From NCBI GenBank assembly GCA_013911195.1, contig JACETS010000121.1, forward strand, positions 1 through 7,870: a stretch of DNA of 7,870 bases, written 5' to 3'. Position 1 is the first letter of the stretch. Each line of letters begins with the position of its first letter. This DNA comes from Verrucomicrobiales bacterium. GTDB lineage: Bacteria; Verrucomicrobiota; Verrucomicrobiia; Verrucomicrobiales; DEV007. The notes under the pieces are model-generated. The model worked only from the letters and a program-made list of their open reading frames with translations, was not told where the DNA came from and ran no database searches. Shown in pieces: positions 1-5,928 of the stretch. The position numbers and the translations under genes were made by a program.

Positions 1-1
1 T

Positions 2-1024
2 GTTAATCCCGCTTTAGTAGCAGTGGCTGATGTTAATGATAATGCTCTTAATTGGTTTGAATCCGTTTCAAGTTGTACAATTCTAACAGGAGATTATAAG
101 GAATTGCTTCAAACTTCAGACATTGACGTTGTTTATGTTGCTGTTCCTCATAATTTGCATGAGAAGATTTATATTGATGTTCTAGAATCAGGCAAAGACC
201 TTCTGGCTGAAAAGCCATTCGGTATTGATATTGAATCAGCGGATAAGATCGTTAATAAGATCAATGAAACGAAAAGATTTGTCAGATGTAGTTCTGAGTT
301 TCCTTACTTTCCTGGGGCTTTAAGAGTTTATAATGCTGCCAAATCTGGGGCCTTTGGAAGGATTCTTGAGGTTAGGTCAGGCTTTCATCACAGTAGTGAT
401 TTGGATCCTGAAAAGCCTGCAAATTGGAAACGACAATCTGCCACGTGCGGAGAAATTGGTGTTCTCGGTGATTTAGGTATGCACGTCTGTCATATTCCAT
501 TCCGATTGGGATGGATGCCTAAGTCGGTTTACGCTCAATTGCAGAAAGGGTATGCTGAACGGCCTGGAGGAATATGTGATACTTGGGATAATGCCATGCT
601 TCATACGTGGGTTGATATAGAGGGTTCTGGTCAGGTTCCGATGAGATTAGAAATGAAAAGGTTAGCTCCGGGAGAGACAGACACATGGTTTATCGAAATT
701 CTTGGCACTGATGGTGGAGCCAAATTTAGCACAAAAGAGCCAAGAACGGTTTGGACTTTCTCGCGTAATTCTGAGCAAAAGTGGAGCCGCGTTGATATTG
801 GTTTTGATACCAGTTTTAAAACCATCACTGGTGGGATTTTTGAGCCAGGGTTTCCAGATGTATTAATGCAAATGTGGGCAGCATTTTTTGCTGAGCGAGA
901 AGGTAAACTGGGTGATCACTTCGGTTGCGTTACACCAGAGGAGGCATTTTATAGTCATCAGGTTTTTAAAGCGGCACTAGATTCTCAAAATCTGAACCAA
1001 ACTATTACTATTGCGAATGACTAA
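2..1024 (+). CDS. Gfo/Idh/MocA family oxidoreductase, 5'-truncated by the window edge
   Basis: NAD(P)-dependent dehydrogenase of the Gfo/Idh/MocA family, which oxidises or reduces sugars, inositols and derivatives in the cytoplasm. The frame is open from base 2, and the first residues (VNPALVAVADVN) look like the second beta-strand of the Rossmann fold. The true start and the GxGxxG loop, about 20-25 residues, therefore lie before the window, and the GTG at 23 is not a credible start. Visible signatures are AVPHNLH, the family's AEKP motif with its conserved lysine (near base 212), and the DLGMHVCH segment (about 468-491), whose histidines sit where the family usually has catalytic or substrate residues. 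The 340 visible residues plus the missing ones give a normal family length. The substrate cannot be told. It is followed 39 bases later by a PfkB sugar kinase on the same strand, which suggests a shared catabolic operon. Family assignment is secure; the specific reaction is unknown. Confidence 0.
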   Translation, partial: VNPALVAVADVNDNALNWFESVSSCTILTGDYKELLQTSDIDVVYVAVPHNLHEKIYIDVLESGKDLLAEKPFGIDIESADKIVNKINETKRFVRCSSEFPYFPGALRVYNAAKSGAFGRILEVRSGFHHSSDLDPEKPANWKRQSATCGEIGVLGDLGMHVCHIPFRLGWMPKSVYAQLQKGYAERPGGICDTWDNAMLHTWVDIEGSGQVPMRLEMKRLAPGETDTWFIEILGTDGGAKFSTKEPRTVWTFSRNSEQKWSRVDIGFDTSFKTITGGIFEPGFPDVLMQMWAAFFAEREGKLGDHFGCVTPEEAFYSHQVFKAALDSQNLNQTITIAND

Positions 1025-1063
1025 CTCAGCTATTTGAAGATATCTGATTAATTATAATTCTGG

Positions 1064-2089
1064 ATGAGTGATAAATGTGAATTAAAGCGTGAAGGTATAC
1101 TTGCCGCAGGGAATTGGATTGTTGATCATATTAAAGTAATTGATACCTATCCTGATCAGGATGCATTATCTTTTATTTATGAGCACTCTAAATCCAATGG
1201 TGGAGGACCTTATAATTTACTAAAAGATCTTGTTAATTTGGGTGCAGGATTTCCTTTAAAAGCTGCGGGTTTAGTAGGCGATGATAATGATGGTCAGTGG
1301 ATAATTAATGATTGTTTGGATCATGGAATTGATACTTCTGGATTCATCCAAACTAAAAACGCAAGTACTTCCTATACTGATGCGATGACGGTCAAATCTA
1401 CAGGTAGGAGAACCTTTTTTCATCATGAAGGAGCAAATGCTTTATTATCTGAAAAAGATGTGGACCTCTCAAATATAAAAGCCAAGTATTTTTATTTGGG
1501 ATATCTCCTCTTACTTAAATCTTTAGATGAGATTCGGGAAAACGGACAAACCGGTGCTAAAGCACTTTTAGCTAAAGCTTCTTCTGAAGGTTATTATACT
1601 GTTGTCGATTTAGTTAGCGCTCAATTAGGGGATTACAAGAATGTGGTTGTTCCCTCTTTATCTGAAATTGATGCTCTCTTTTTGAATGAATTTGAAGCTA
1701 GTGCTCTTCTTGGTTTTGAGGTGAAAGAAAATAATGTCCAATCACTAATTAAAGCGGCTCGGTCTGTCCTAGATCAAGGTGTGAGGGATTATGTTATACT
1801 TCACTCTTCTTTTGGGGCTGTAGCCGTTTCATCTGCAGGTGAAACGGCAGTACAAGGGTCAGTTAAACTTCCTGAGAATTTTATTAAAGGTGCTGCAGGA
1901 GCAGGGGATGCTTTTGCTGCAGGATTTATTTTAGGAATGAATGATTCACAATCACTTCAAAGTTGTCTTCATTTGGGGGTTTGCAGTGCGGCAAGTTGTT
2001 TATCGGATCCGACTACTTCAGCGGGCGTAATGCGTATGGAACAATGTTTGGATTTGGGAAATAAATATGGATTTCGCCCTTTTGAGTAA
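1064..2089 (+). CDS. PfkB/ribokinase-family carbohydrate kinase
   Basis: ATP-dependent kinase of the PfkB (ribokinase) superfamily, 341 residues, predicted to phosphorylate a sugar or sugar derivative in the cytoplasm. The N-terminal strand GNWIVDH (residues 16-22) supplies an aspartate in the usual substrate-binding position. GGGPYN (46-51) is the glycine-rich substrate loop, NEFEA (208-212) resembles the NxxE metal/phosphate motif, and GAAGAGD (276-282) is the anion-hole motif, with Asp282 as the predicted catalytic base. The usual DTxGAGD is changed at its first three residues, but the GAGD core is intact. The subfamily resembles PfkB kinases I recall from Verrucomicrobiota and Planctomycetota (unverified). 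The ATG at 1064 lacks a Shine-Dalgarno sequence but gives the expected N-terminus. It lies 39 bases after the oxidoreductase gene and probably shares its transcript. Its stop is 12 bases from the stop of the converging protease gene. The substrate cannot be assigned. Confidence 0.
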   Translation: MSDKCELKREGILAAGNWIVDHIKVIDTYPDQDALSFIYEHSKSNGGGPYNLLKDLVNLGAGFPLKAAGLVGDDNDGQWIINDCLDHGIDTSGFIQTKNASTSYTDAMTVKSTGRRTFFHHEGANALLSEKDVDLSNIKAKYFYLGYLLLLKSLDEIRENGQTGAKALLAKASSEGYYTVVDLVSAQLGDYKNVVVPSLSEIDALFLNEFEASALLGFEVKENNVQSLIKAARSVLDQGVRDYVILHSSFGAVAVSSAGETAVQGSVKLPENFIKGAAGAGDAFAAGFILGMNDSQSLQSCLHLGVCSAASCLSDPTTSAGVMRMEQCLDLGNKYGFRPFE

Positions 2090-2101
2090 TTTTCTTAAAC
2101 G

Positions 2102-3247
2102 TTATTCTGATAGAGCTCCGAGAGTAACCTCAAAATCTTTACTTTTCTCATCCCTTTCTACTGTAATGCTTACCTTATCTCCTACGCTCTTGGTGTCGAG
2201 GATTCTGAAAAGGTCTGATGAGTCTTTTACGGCTTTATCATCAATTTTTTTGATGATATCTCCAAGTGATATTCTTCCATTTGCAGATTGAGTCGTCGCC
2301 TTTAGCCCCGCCTTTTCTGCGCCTCCTCCTTGTATGACGTTAAGGATTAGTACTCCACTAGTATTTAATCTAGTTTTGACAAATGAGTCTGGTGCGATAT
2401 TGATTCCAAGACCCGGTTTGATAACTTTACCAAATTCTATCAGCTGAGGAATAATTCGGTTGATAGTGTCAACGGGGACGGCGAAACCTATTCCCGCATA
2501 AGATCCGGTCGGTGAATAAATGGCGGTATTTATTCCTATAAGTCGGTAAGCACTATCTAAAAGAGGGCCACCCGAATTACCAGGATTAATGGCAGCATTT
2601 GTTTGAATGACTCCAGTAATGGGGCGTCTAGTAACAGATTCAATTTCTCTTCCTAGTGCACTTACCACTCCTGTTGTCAGTGTTTGATCGAAACCAAATG
2701 GGTTACCAATGGCGAACGCTTTCTGGCCGACCAAAAGATTTTTTGATTCACCAACTTTGATCGGTTTTAGGCGATTGTCTGGAGCTTTAATTTTTAGAAC
2801 TGCTAAATCTTTATCTGGTTCCACTCCTACGAGTTTGGCGTCCCAAGTTGATTGATCCCATAATGTTATTTGTGCTTCGTCTGCTCCTTTAATGACATGA
2901 TAATTAGTAACAATGTGTCCATCTGAGTCCCATATAAAACCTGATCCAGTGCCAGCTGGCATCTTATAAATGTTTGTACTGAAAAAATCTCTTCTTAAAT
3001 TGATTGTTGTTATAAAGACAACGCTTGGAGAGGTTTCTTCAAATAACTTGATGGTCTCTTTTTCGTCATCGCCAAGATCTCCCCTAGGTGCCACAGCTCT
3101 GGGAGTGACTTTTATGGCTGATTGTTCGGACCACCATGCTTTGACTTGTATGGTGGCCATATAGATAACAGCAGCTAATAGAACGAAGGTAACAATGCTG
3201 TTTTTTCTATGAGATTTGTATGTTTTTTCCTCAGGAAAATTCTCCAT
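2102..3247 (-). CDS. HtrA/Deg-family serine protease, membrane-anchored, one PDZ domain
   Basis: Trypsin-like serine protease of the HtrA/DegP/DegS family, 381 residues, acting in envelope protein quality control or stress sensing. A short polar, basic N-terminus (1-17) is followed by one hydrophobic segment (about 18-37) without an obvious signal-peptidase site, so it is probably an anchor with the rest in the periplasm. The catalytic triad is visible: His117 in TNYHVI, Asp147 in DKDLAV and Ser225 in GNSGGPL. The family stretch GNPFGFDQTLTTGVVSALGR is at 181-200. A single PDZ domain covers roughly 275-378, for peptide recognition or activation. Anchor, protease and one PDZ is the DegS-like layout, whereas DegP has two PDZ domains. 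The layout alone does not prove a sigma-E-type role, so no symbol is given. It is transcribed divergently from parE and converges with the sugar kinase gene. Confidence 0.95.
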   Translation of the reverse strand: MENFPEEKTYKSHRKNSIVTFVLLAAVIYMATIQVKAWWSEQSAIKVTPRAVAPRGDLGDDEKETIKLFEETSPSVVFITTINLRRDFFSTNIYKMPAGTGSGFIWDSDGHIVTNYHVIKGADEAQITLWDQSTWDAKLVGVEPDKDLAVLKIKAPDNRLKPIKVGESKNLLVGQKAFAIGNPFGFDQTLTTGVVSALGREIESVTRRPITGVIQTNAAINPGNSGGPLLDSAYRLIGINTAIYSPTGSYAGIGFAVPVDTINRIIPQLIEFGKVIKPGLGINIAPDSFVKTRLNTSGVLILNVIQGGGAEKAGLKATTQSANGRISLGDIIKKIDDKAVKDSSDLFRILDTKSVGDKVSITVERDEKSKDFEVTLGALSE

Positions 3248-3394
3248 ATTTATAATTTTGCTCAGAAAAAAGTTCTGTAAAGCTTGAGGGGTGCTGTTTT
3301 TAAATAAACGTTTCTTAGGAGTATATGATGCTTTTTTTGATGGGAGATTTATTTCGTGCTATTAGTTAACATATATTAAATATTAATAACAACT
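3248..3394. promoter_or_regulatory. divergent promoter region between htrA-like gene and parE
   Basis: This 147-base AT-rich region must hold the promoters of two divergent genes. Toward parE the best -10-like word is TATATT at 3372-3377, but the bases 17-18 upstream (TTATTT or TTTATT, about 3348-3354) are a poor -35. Toward the protease gene the minus-strand word TATACT (plus-strand 3320-3325) is a candidate -10 without a good -35. Neither gene has a Shine-Dalgarno sequence. The region's role follows from the gene layout; the individual boxes are weak guesses. Confidence 0.5.
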
Positions 3395-5251
3395 ATGCCG
3401 GAACCTAAATACACTGAGGAAGATATTAAAACTCTAGAATGGCGAGAGCACATCAGGCTTAGACCAGGAATGTATATAGGAAAGAGGGGCGATGGGTCAG
3501 CGCCTGATGATGGAATTTATGTGCTCTTAAAAGAGGTCATTGATAATTGTATTGATGAATTTGTTATGGGCCACGGTAAGACAATTGAGGTTAAACTTGA
3601 TGGAGATACAATATCAGTTCGGGATTATGGTAGAGGAATTCCGCTCGGTAAACTCATGGATTGTGCTGCCAAAATTAATACTGGGGCAAAATATGATTCG
3701 GAAGCTTTTCAAAAGTCGGTTGGTCTCAATGGAGTCGGTATTAAGGCCGTAAATGCATTGTCTGAAAATTTCGAGATTCAAGCATTTCGCGAAGGTAAAA
3801 CAAAATCAATTTCATTCTCTAAAGCAGAGGTCACTGATGAAATGCAGCGGGCCAGAAGTTCCAAAGCTTCTGATGGAACTTTCTTAAGCTTTAGTCCAGA
3901 CGATTCCATATTTAATGATTATAAATGGAGAGAAGAATTTATAGATAATATGCTCTGGAACTATGCGTATCTAAATTCTGGACTTACTCTAAAATTTAAC
4001 GGTAAAAAATATAAGGCCAAAGAAGGACTTAAGGAACTACTTGAAAAAAATCTTACAGAGGAACCTTTATATCCGGTAGCGCATCTTATAGGGAAAGACA
4101 TTGAGGTAGCGCTTACTCACTCAGCTAGTCAATATGGGGAAGAATACTATTCATTTGTTAATGGTCAGCACACCACCCAGGGAGGCACTCATCAAGCCGC
4201 TTTTAGGGAAGCTTTAGTTAAGACTTTAAGAGATCACTTTAAGAAGTCTTTTGATCCGGCCGATGTTCGCCAATCTGTGGTTGGTGCAATAAGTGTGAAG
4301 ATCCAGGAGCCGGTATTTGAATCGCAAACTAAAACAAAATTAGGATCTACTCATACCGCTCCCAAAGATGGTAAGCCGATTAGGAGTTGGATAATAGGAT
4401 ATGTACAGGATCAACTGGATAATTATCTGCACAGAAATCCTGATGCAGCTAAGGCCATGCTTGAAAAGATTCAACGTGCCGAAAAAGAGAGAAAAGATCT
4501 AAAAGGTATACGCAAGATTGCAAAAGAAAGAGCCAAGAAAGCCAAAATTCATAATAAGAAATTAAGAGATTGTAGAATTCATTATGGCGATAGAAATAAA
4601 TTAGCTAACGAGAGTACTTTATTTATTACTGAAGGTGATAGTGCCAGTGGGTCAATAACCACAGCACGAAATGTTGACACTCAGGCTGTTTTCTCTCTGA
4701 GAGGAAAACCATTAAACACATTCGGGTTATCTAAAAAAATTGTTTATGAAAATGAAGAATTTAATTTATTGCAGCATGCTTTAAATATTGAAGATGGAAT
4801 TGAGCAATTGAGATATAATAATGTTGTTTTAGCGACTGATGCTGACGTTGATGGTATGCATATAAGATTGTTGCTAATCACCTTCTTCTTACAGTTTTTT
4901 CCGGAAATGATCCGAGGGGGTCATCTTTACATATTAGAAACCCCACTGTTTAGAGTTCGAAATAAACAGAAGCAGTTTTATTGTTATACGGATAAGGAAC
5001 GATTCGAGGCAATTAAGGAATGTGGTAAAGGTGCTGAAATTACTAGGTTCAAGGGCTTAGGAGAAATATCACCAAGTGAGTTTAAAGGATTTATCGGTGA
5101 TAGTATCAGGCTTGAACCAGTAATTCTTGATAGGCATAAATCAGAGTCTGAAATGCTGCAATTTTATATGGGTAAAAACACTCCTGACAGGCAAAATTTC
5201 ATCATAGATAACCTTAAAGTTGAGTTGAATTCAGTAGAAGAAGTGGCTTAA
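3395..5251 (+). CDS. parE: DNA topoisomerase IV subunit B (ParE), type IIA topoisomerase ATPase subunit
   Basis: ATPase/TOPRIM subunit that works with ParC to decatenate daughter chromosomes and relax supercoils. The GHKL ATPase domain (about 15-215) shows EVIDN (Glu47 as catalytic base, Asn51 for Mg), DYGRGIP (77-83) and the lid SVGLNGVG (108-115). The transducer domain carries the QTK loop (311-313, Lys313 contacting ATP). The TOPRIM domain has EGDSASG (Glu413) and TDADVDG (Asp482, 484, 486). The RFKGLGE motif is at 551-557. At 618 residues it lacks the large TOPRIM insertion found in many Gram-negative GyrB proteins. The RGDGSAPDDGIYVLLKEVID and DYGRGIPLGK wording matches ParE of the Bacteroidota/Verrucomicrobiota type as I remember it. 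GyrB is the alternative but less likely. The ATG at 3395 gives the usual N-terminus just before TLEWREHIRLRPGMYIG. No parC follows; the next gene is a small membrane protein. Confidence 0.92.
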   Translation: MPEPKYTEEDIKTLEWREHIRLRPGMYIGKRGDGSAPDDGIYVLLKEVIDNCIDEFVMGHGKTIEVKLDGDTISVRDYGRGIPLGKLMDCAAKINTGAKYDSEAFQKSVGLNGVGIKAVNALSENFEIQAFREGKTKSISFSKAEVTDEMQRARSSKASDGTFLSFSPDDSIFNDYKWREEFIDNMLWNYAYLNSGLTLKFNGKKYKAKEGLKELLEKNLTEEPLYPVAHLIGKDIEVALTHSASQYGEEYYSFVNGQHTTQGGTHQAAFREALVKTLRDHFKKSFDPADVRQSVVGAISVKIQEPVFESQTKTKLGSTHTAPKDGKPIRSWIIGYVQDQLDNYLHRNPDAAKAMLEKIQRAEKERKDLKGIRKIAKERAKKAKIHNKKLRDCRIHYGDRNKLANESTLFITEGDSASGSITTARNVDTQAVFSLRGKPLNTFGLSKKIVYENEEFNLLQHALNIEDGIEQLRYNNVVLATDADVDGMHIRLLLITFFLQFFPEMIRGGHLYILETPLFRVRNKQKQFYCYTDKERFEAIKECGKGAEITRFKGLGEISPSEFKGFIGDSIRLEPVILDRHKSESEMLQFYMGKNTPDRQNFIIDNLKVELNSVEEVA

Positions 5252-5254
5252 GTT

Positions 5255-5268
5255 CTAAAATATTTTAG
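5255..5268. repeat. 14-base perfect AT-rich palindrome just after the parE stop
   Basis: CTAAAATATTTTAG is its own reverse complement and begins three bases after the parE stop codon. It could form a short hairpin in the 3' end of the parE transcript or bind a dimeric protein. It has only one G-C pair at each end and no T-run after it, so it is not a convincing intrinsic terminator. AT-rich composition makes chance occurrence quite possible. Confidence 0.4.
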
Positions 5269-5353
5269 GAAAGTTAGGGTTATGATATCTTTTCTAACAC
5301 TGGGATATTAGTGTATTGATAGATTTTTAATATATTTATAAATTTTATAATAG

Positions 5354-5401
5354 ACTAACATTAATAAACTGTTAATATTAGTGAATCATTACTAACATTA
5401 A
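5354..5401. repeat. three alternately oriented copies of an 11-base repeat upstream of the small membrane protein gene
   Basis: ACTAACATTAA occurs at 5354-5364 and again, identically, at 5391-5401. Between them, at 5372-5382, lies the inverted form TTAATATTAGT with one mismatch. Copy starts are 18 and 19 bases apart. The word ATATTAGTG at 5375-5383, which overlaps the middle copy, also occurs at 5305-5313, and a CTAACAC word is at 5294-5300. The last copy ends 11 bases before the ATG at 5413. The arrangement is consistent with an operator array or overlapping stem-loops in the leader. No known regulator is recognised, and the low GC content raises the chance level. Confidence 0.5.
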
Positions 5402-5412
5402 CTTATATTATT

Positions 5413-5679
5413 ATGGAAGCATTATTAGGAATTACCGCATTTTTATTACTACCTTTTAGCATAGGGGCCTGTGTAGGATCAATAATGCTAATTGTTCATG
5501 GATTTAAGAAAGACACCACCTGGGGAATACTTAATTTATTAGTACCATTCGCCGCGATTGTATTCATGTTCAAATATCCTGAAGAGGCTCAGCCAGGGAG
5601 AAAAATAACTCTAATTAGCTTAGTGGGACTTCTTGTTTGTTTCCTAGTGGGACTTCTTGGAGTTGCCTCAGTAGGCTAG
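5413..5679 (+). CDS. small three-helix membrane protein of unknown function
   Basis: An 88-residue protein that is almost entirely hydrophobic. Predicted membrane helices are at about 5-28, 37-54 and 65-86. The loops FKKDTTWG and KYPEEAQPGRK contain the only clear charged residues, so by the positive-inside rule the first loop is probably cytoplasmic; the second carries balanced charge. The central stretch WGILNLLVPFAAIVFMF resembles a WGxxxLxVPFAAxVF pattern I recall from short uncharacterised membrane proteins in several phyla (unverified). There is no signal peptide distinct from helix 1 and no catalytic motif. The third helix contains an in-frame 24-base duplication giving two LVGLL words eight residues apart. 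The start at 5413 is the only sensible one; it lacks a Shine-Dalgarno sequence and follows a repeat-bearing 161-base leader. It is flanked by non-coding regions on both sides, so it is probably its own transcription unit. Coding potential is well supported; function is unknown. Confidence 0.8.
   Translation: MEALLGITAFLLLPFSIGACVGSIMLIVHGFKKDTTWGILNLLVPFAAIVFMFKYPEEAQPGRKITLISLVGLLVCFLVGLLGVASVG
5620..5667 (+). repeat. 24-base tandem in-frame duplication within the small membrane protein gene
   Basis: TAGTGGGACTTCTTG is present at 5621-5635 and again at 5645-5659, exactly 24 bases apart. This keeps the reading frame and repeats eight codons: LVGLLVCF followed by LVGLLGVA. The 15-base core is identical at DNA level while the remaining bases of each unit differ, as expected of an older duplication whose flanks have drifted. 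It lies in the third predicted membrane helix. Confidence 0.7.
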
Positions 5680-5687
5680 GTATAGCT

Positions 5688-5710
5688 CCCTTTTCAAGGG
5701 TTTAAAATTT
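5688..5710 (+). terminator. possible weak intrinsic terminator after the small membrane protein gene
   Basis: Eight bases after the stop codon, CCCTT (5688-5692) pairs with AAGGG (5696-5700) around a three-base loop and is followed by TTTAAAATTT. The stem is short and the T-run is interrupted, so termination would be weak. Position and orientation fit the end of the upstream gene. Confidence 0.4.
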
Positions 5711-5730
5711 TCTAGAAGCTGATTTCTAGA
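5711..5730. repeat. 7-bp perfect inverted repeat (hairpin)
   Basis: TCTAGAA (5711-5717) and TTCTAGA (5724-5730) pair perfectly around the six-base loop GCTGAT. TTTT precedes the hairpin and GGGTAATTTAATT follows it, so it has no plain T-tract in the plus direction. Read on the minus strand, it is followed by AAAATTTTAAA, also not a T-run. Its role is unclear; it may belong to a compound termination region with its two neighbours. Confidence 0.4.
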
Positions 5731-5745
5731 GGGTAATTTAATTAT

Positions 5746-5776
5746 ATAATTTGCATCGACGATGTAAATTGTTTTA
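5746..5776 (+). terminator. AT-rich hairpin followed by a short T-run, possible terminator
   Basis: AATTTGCATC (5748-5757) pairs with GATGTAAATT (5761-5770) as a ten-base stem containing one G-U pair, closed by the loop GAC. It is extendable by a U-G and an A-U pair and is followed by TTTT (5772-5775). It lies about 70 bases after the small membrane protein gene and about 150 bases before the LOG gene, so it may be a second terminator for the former. The stem is AT-rich, which lowers confidence. Confidence 0.4.
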
Positions 5777-5802
5777 GAAATTTCTTTATTAGCTACTATC
5801 TT

Positions 5803-5832
5803 TTGACTTGTATGGCTTGAAGTATCTCAAAT
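5803..5832 (+). promoter_or_regulatory. weak candidate promoter for the LOG-family gene
   Basis: TTGACT (5803-5808) matches the housekeeping -35 consensus at five of six positions. With an 18-base spacer the -10 word would be TCAAAT (5827-5832), which matches at only four positions and lacks the important second A. It lies downstream of the hairpins and about 95 bases before the ATG at 5929. It may be chance. Confidence 0.22.
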
Positions 5833-5850
5833 GTGGAATTTATTGATATT

Positions 5851-5877
5851 AGTTTCCTTTAAAAAATAAAAGAAACT
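5851..5877. repeat. inverted repeat in the leader of the LOG-family gene
   Basis: AGTTTC (5851-5856) pairs with GAAACT (5872-5877), and the following TTT and AAA extend the stem after one bulged C, around an A-rich loop. It lies 51 bases before the ATG at 5929, so it could be a leader stem-loop or a protein site. No riboswitch class is recognised. Confidence 0.3.
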
Positions 5878-5928
5878 CTGAATATCCAATAATAACAGAC
5901 ATATTGTCTTAAATTCTACAAACTTCAT

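Noticed and set aside
23..1024. GTG at 23 as the real start of the oxidoreductase
   Set aside because: The frame continues upstream to base 2 with Rossmann-like residues, and a start here would remove the NAD-binding loop.
2067..2291. 74-codon plus-strand open frame across the kinase-protease junction
   Set aside because: It overlaps the PDZ-coding end of the protease gene on the opposite strand and looks like an antisense shadow.
3253..3260. TAATTTTG as a Bacteroidota-type -7 promoter element (TAnnTTTG)
   Set aside because: No TTTG -33 element lies at the right distance, and such words are expected by chance in AT-rich DNA.
3297..3390. Riboswitch or leader RNA ahead of parE
   Set aside because: No conserved riboswitch core or strong stem could be seen in this short AT-rich stretch.
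5297..5314. ACACT/AGTGT five-base inverted repeat as a separate terminator for parE
   Set aside because: The stem is only five pairs with an eight-base loop and there is no T-run directly after it.
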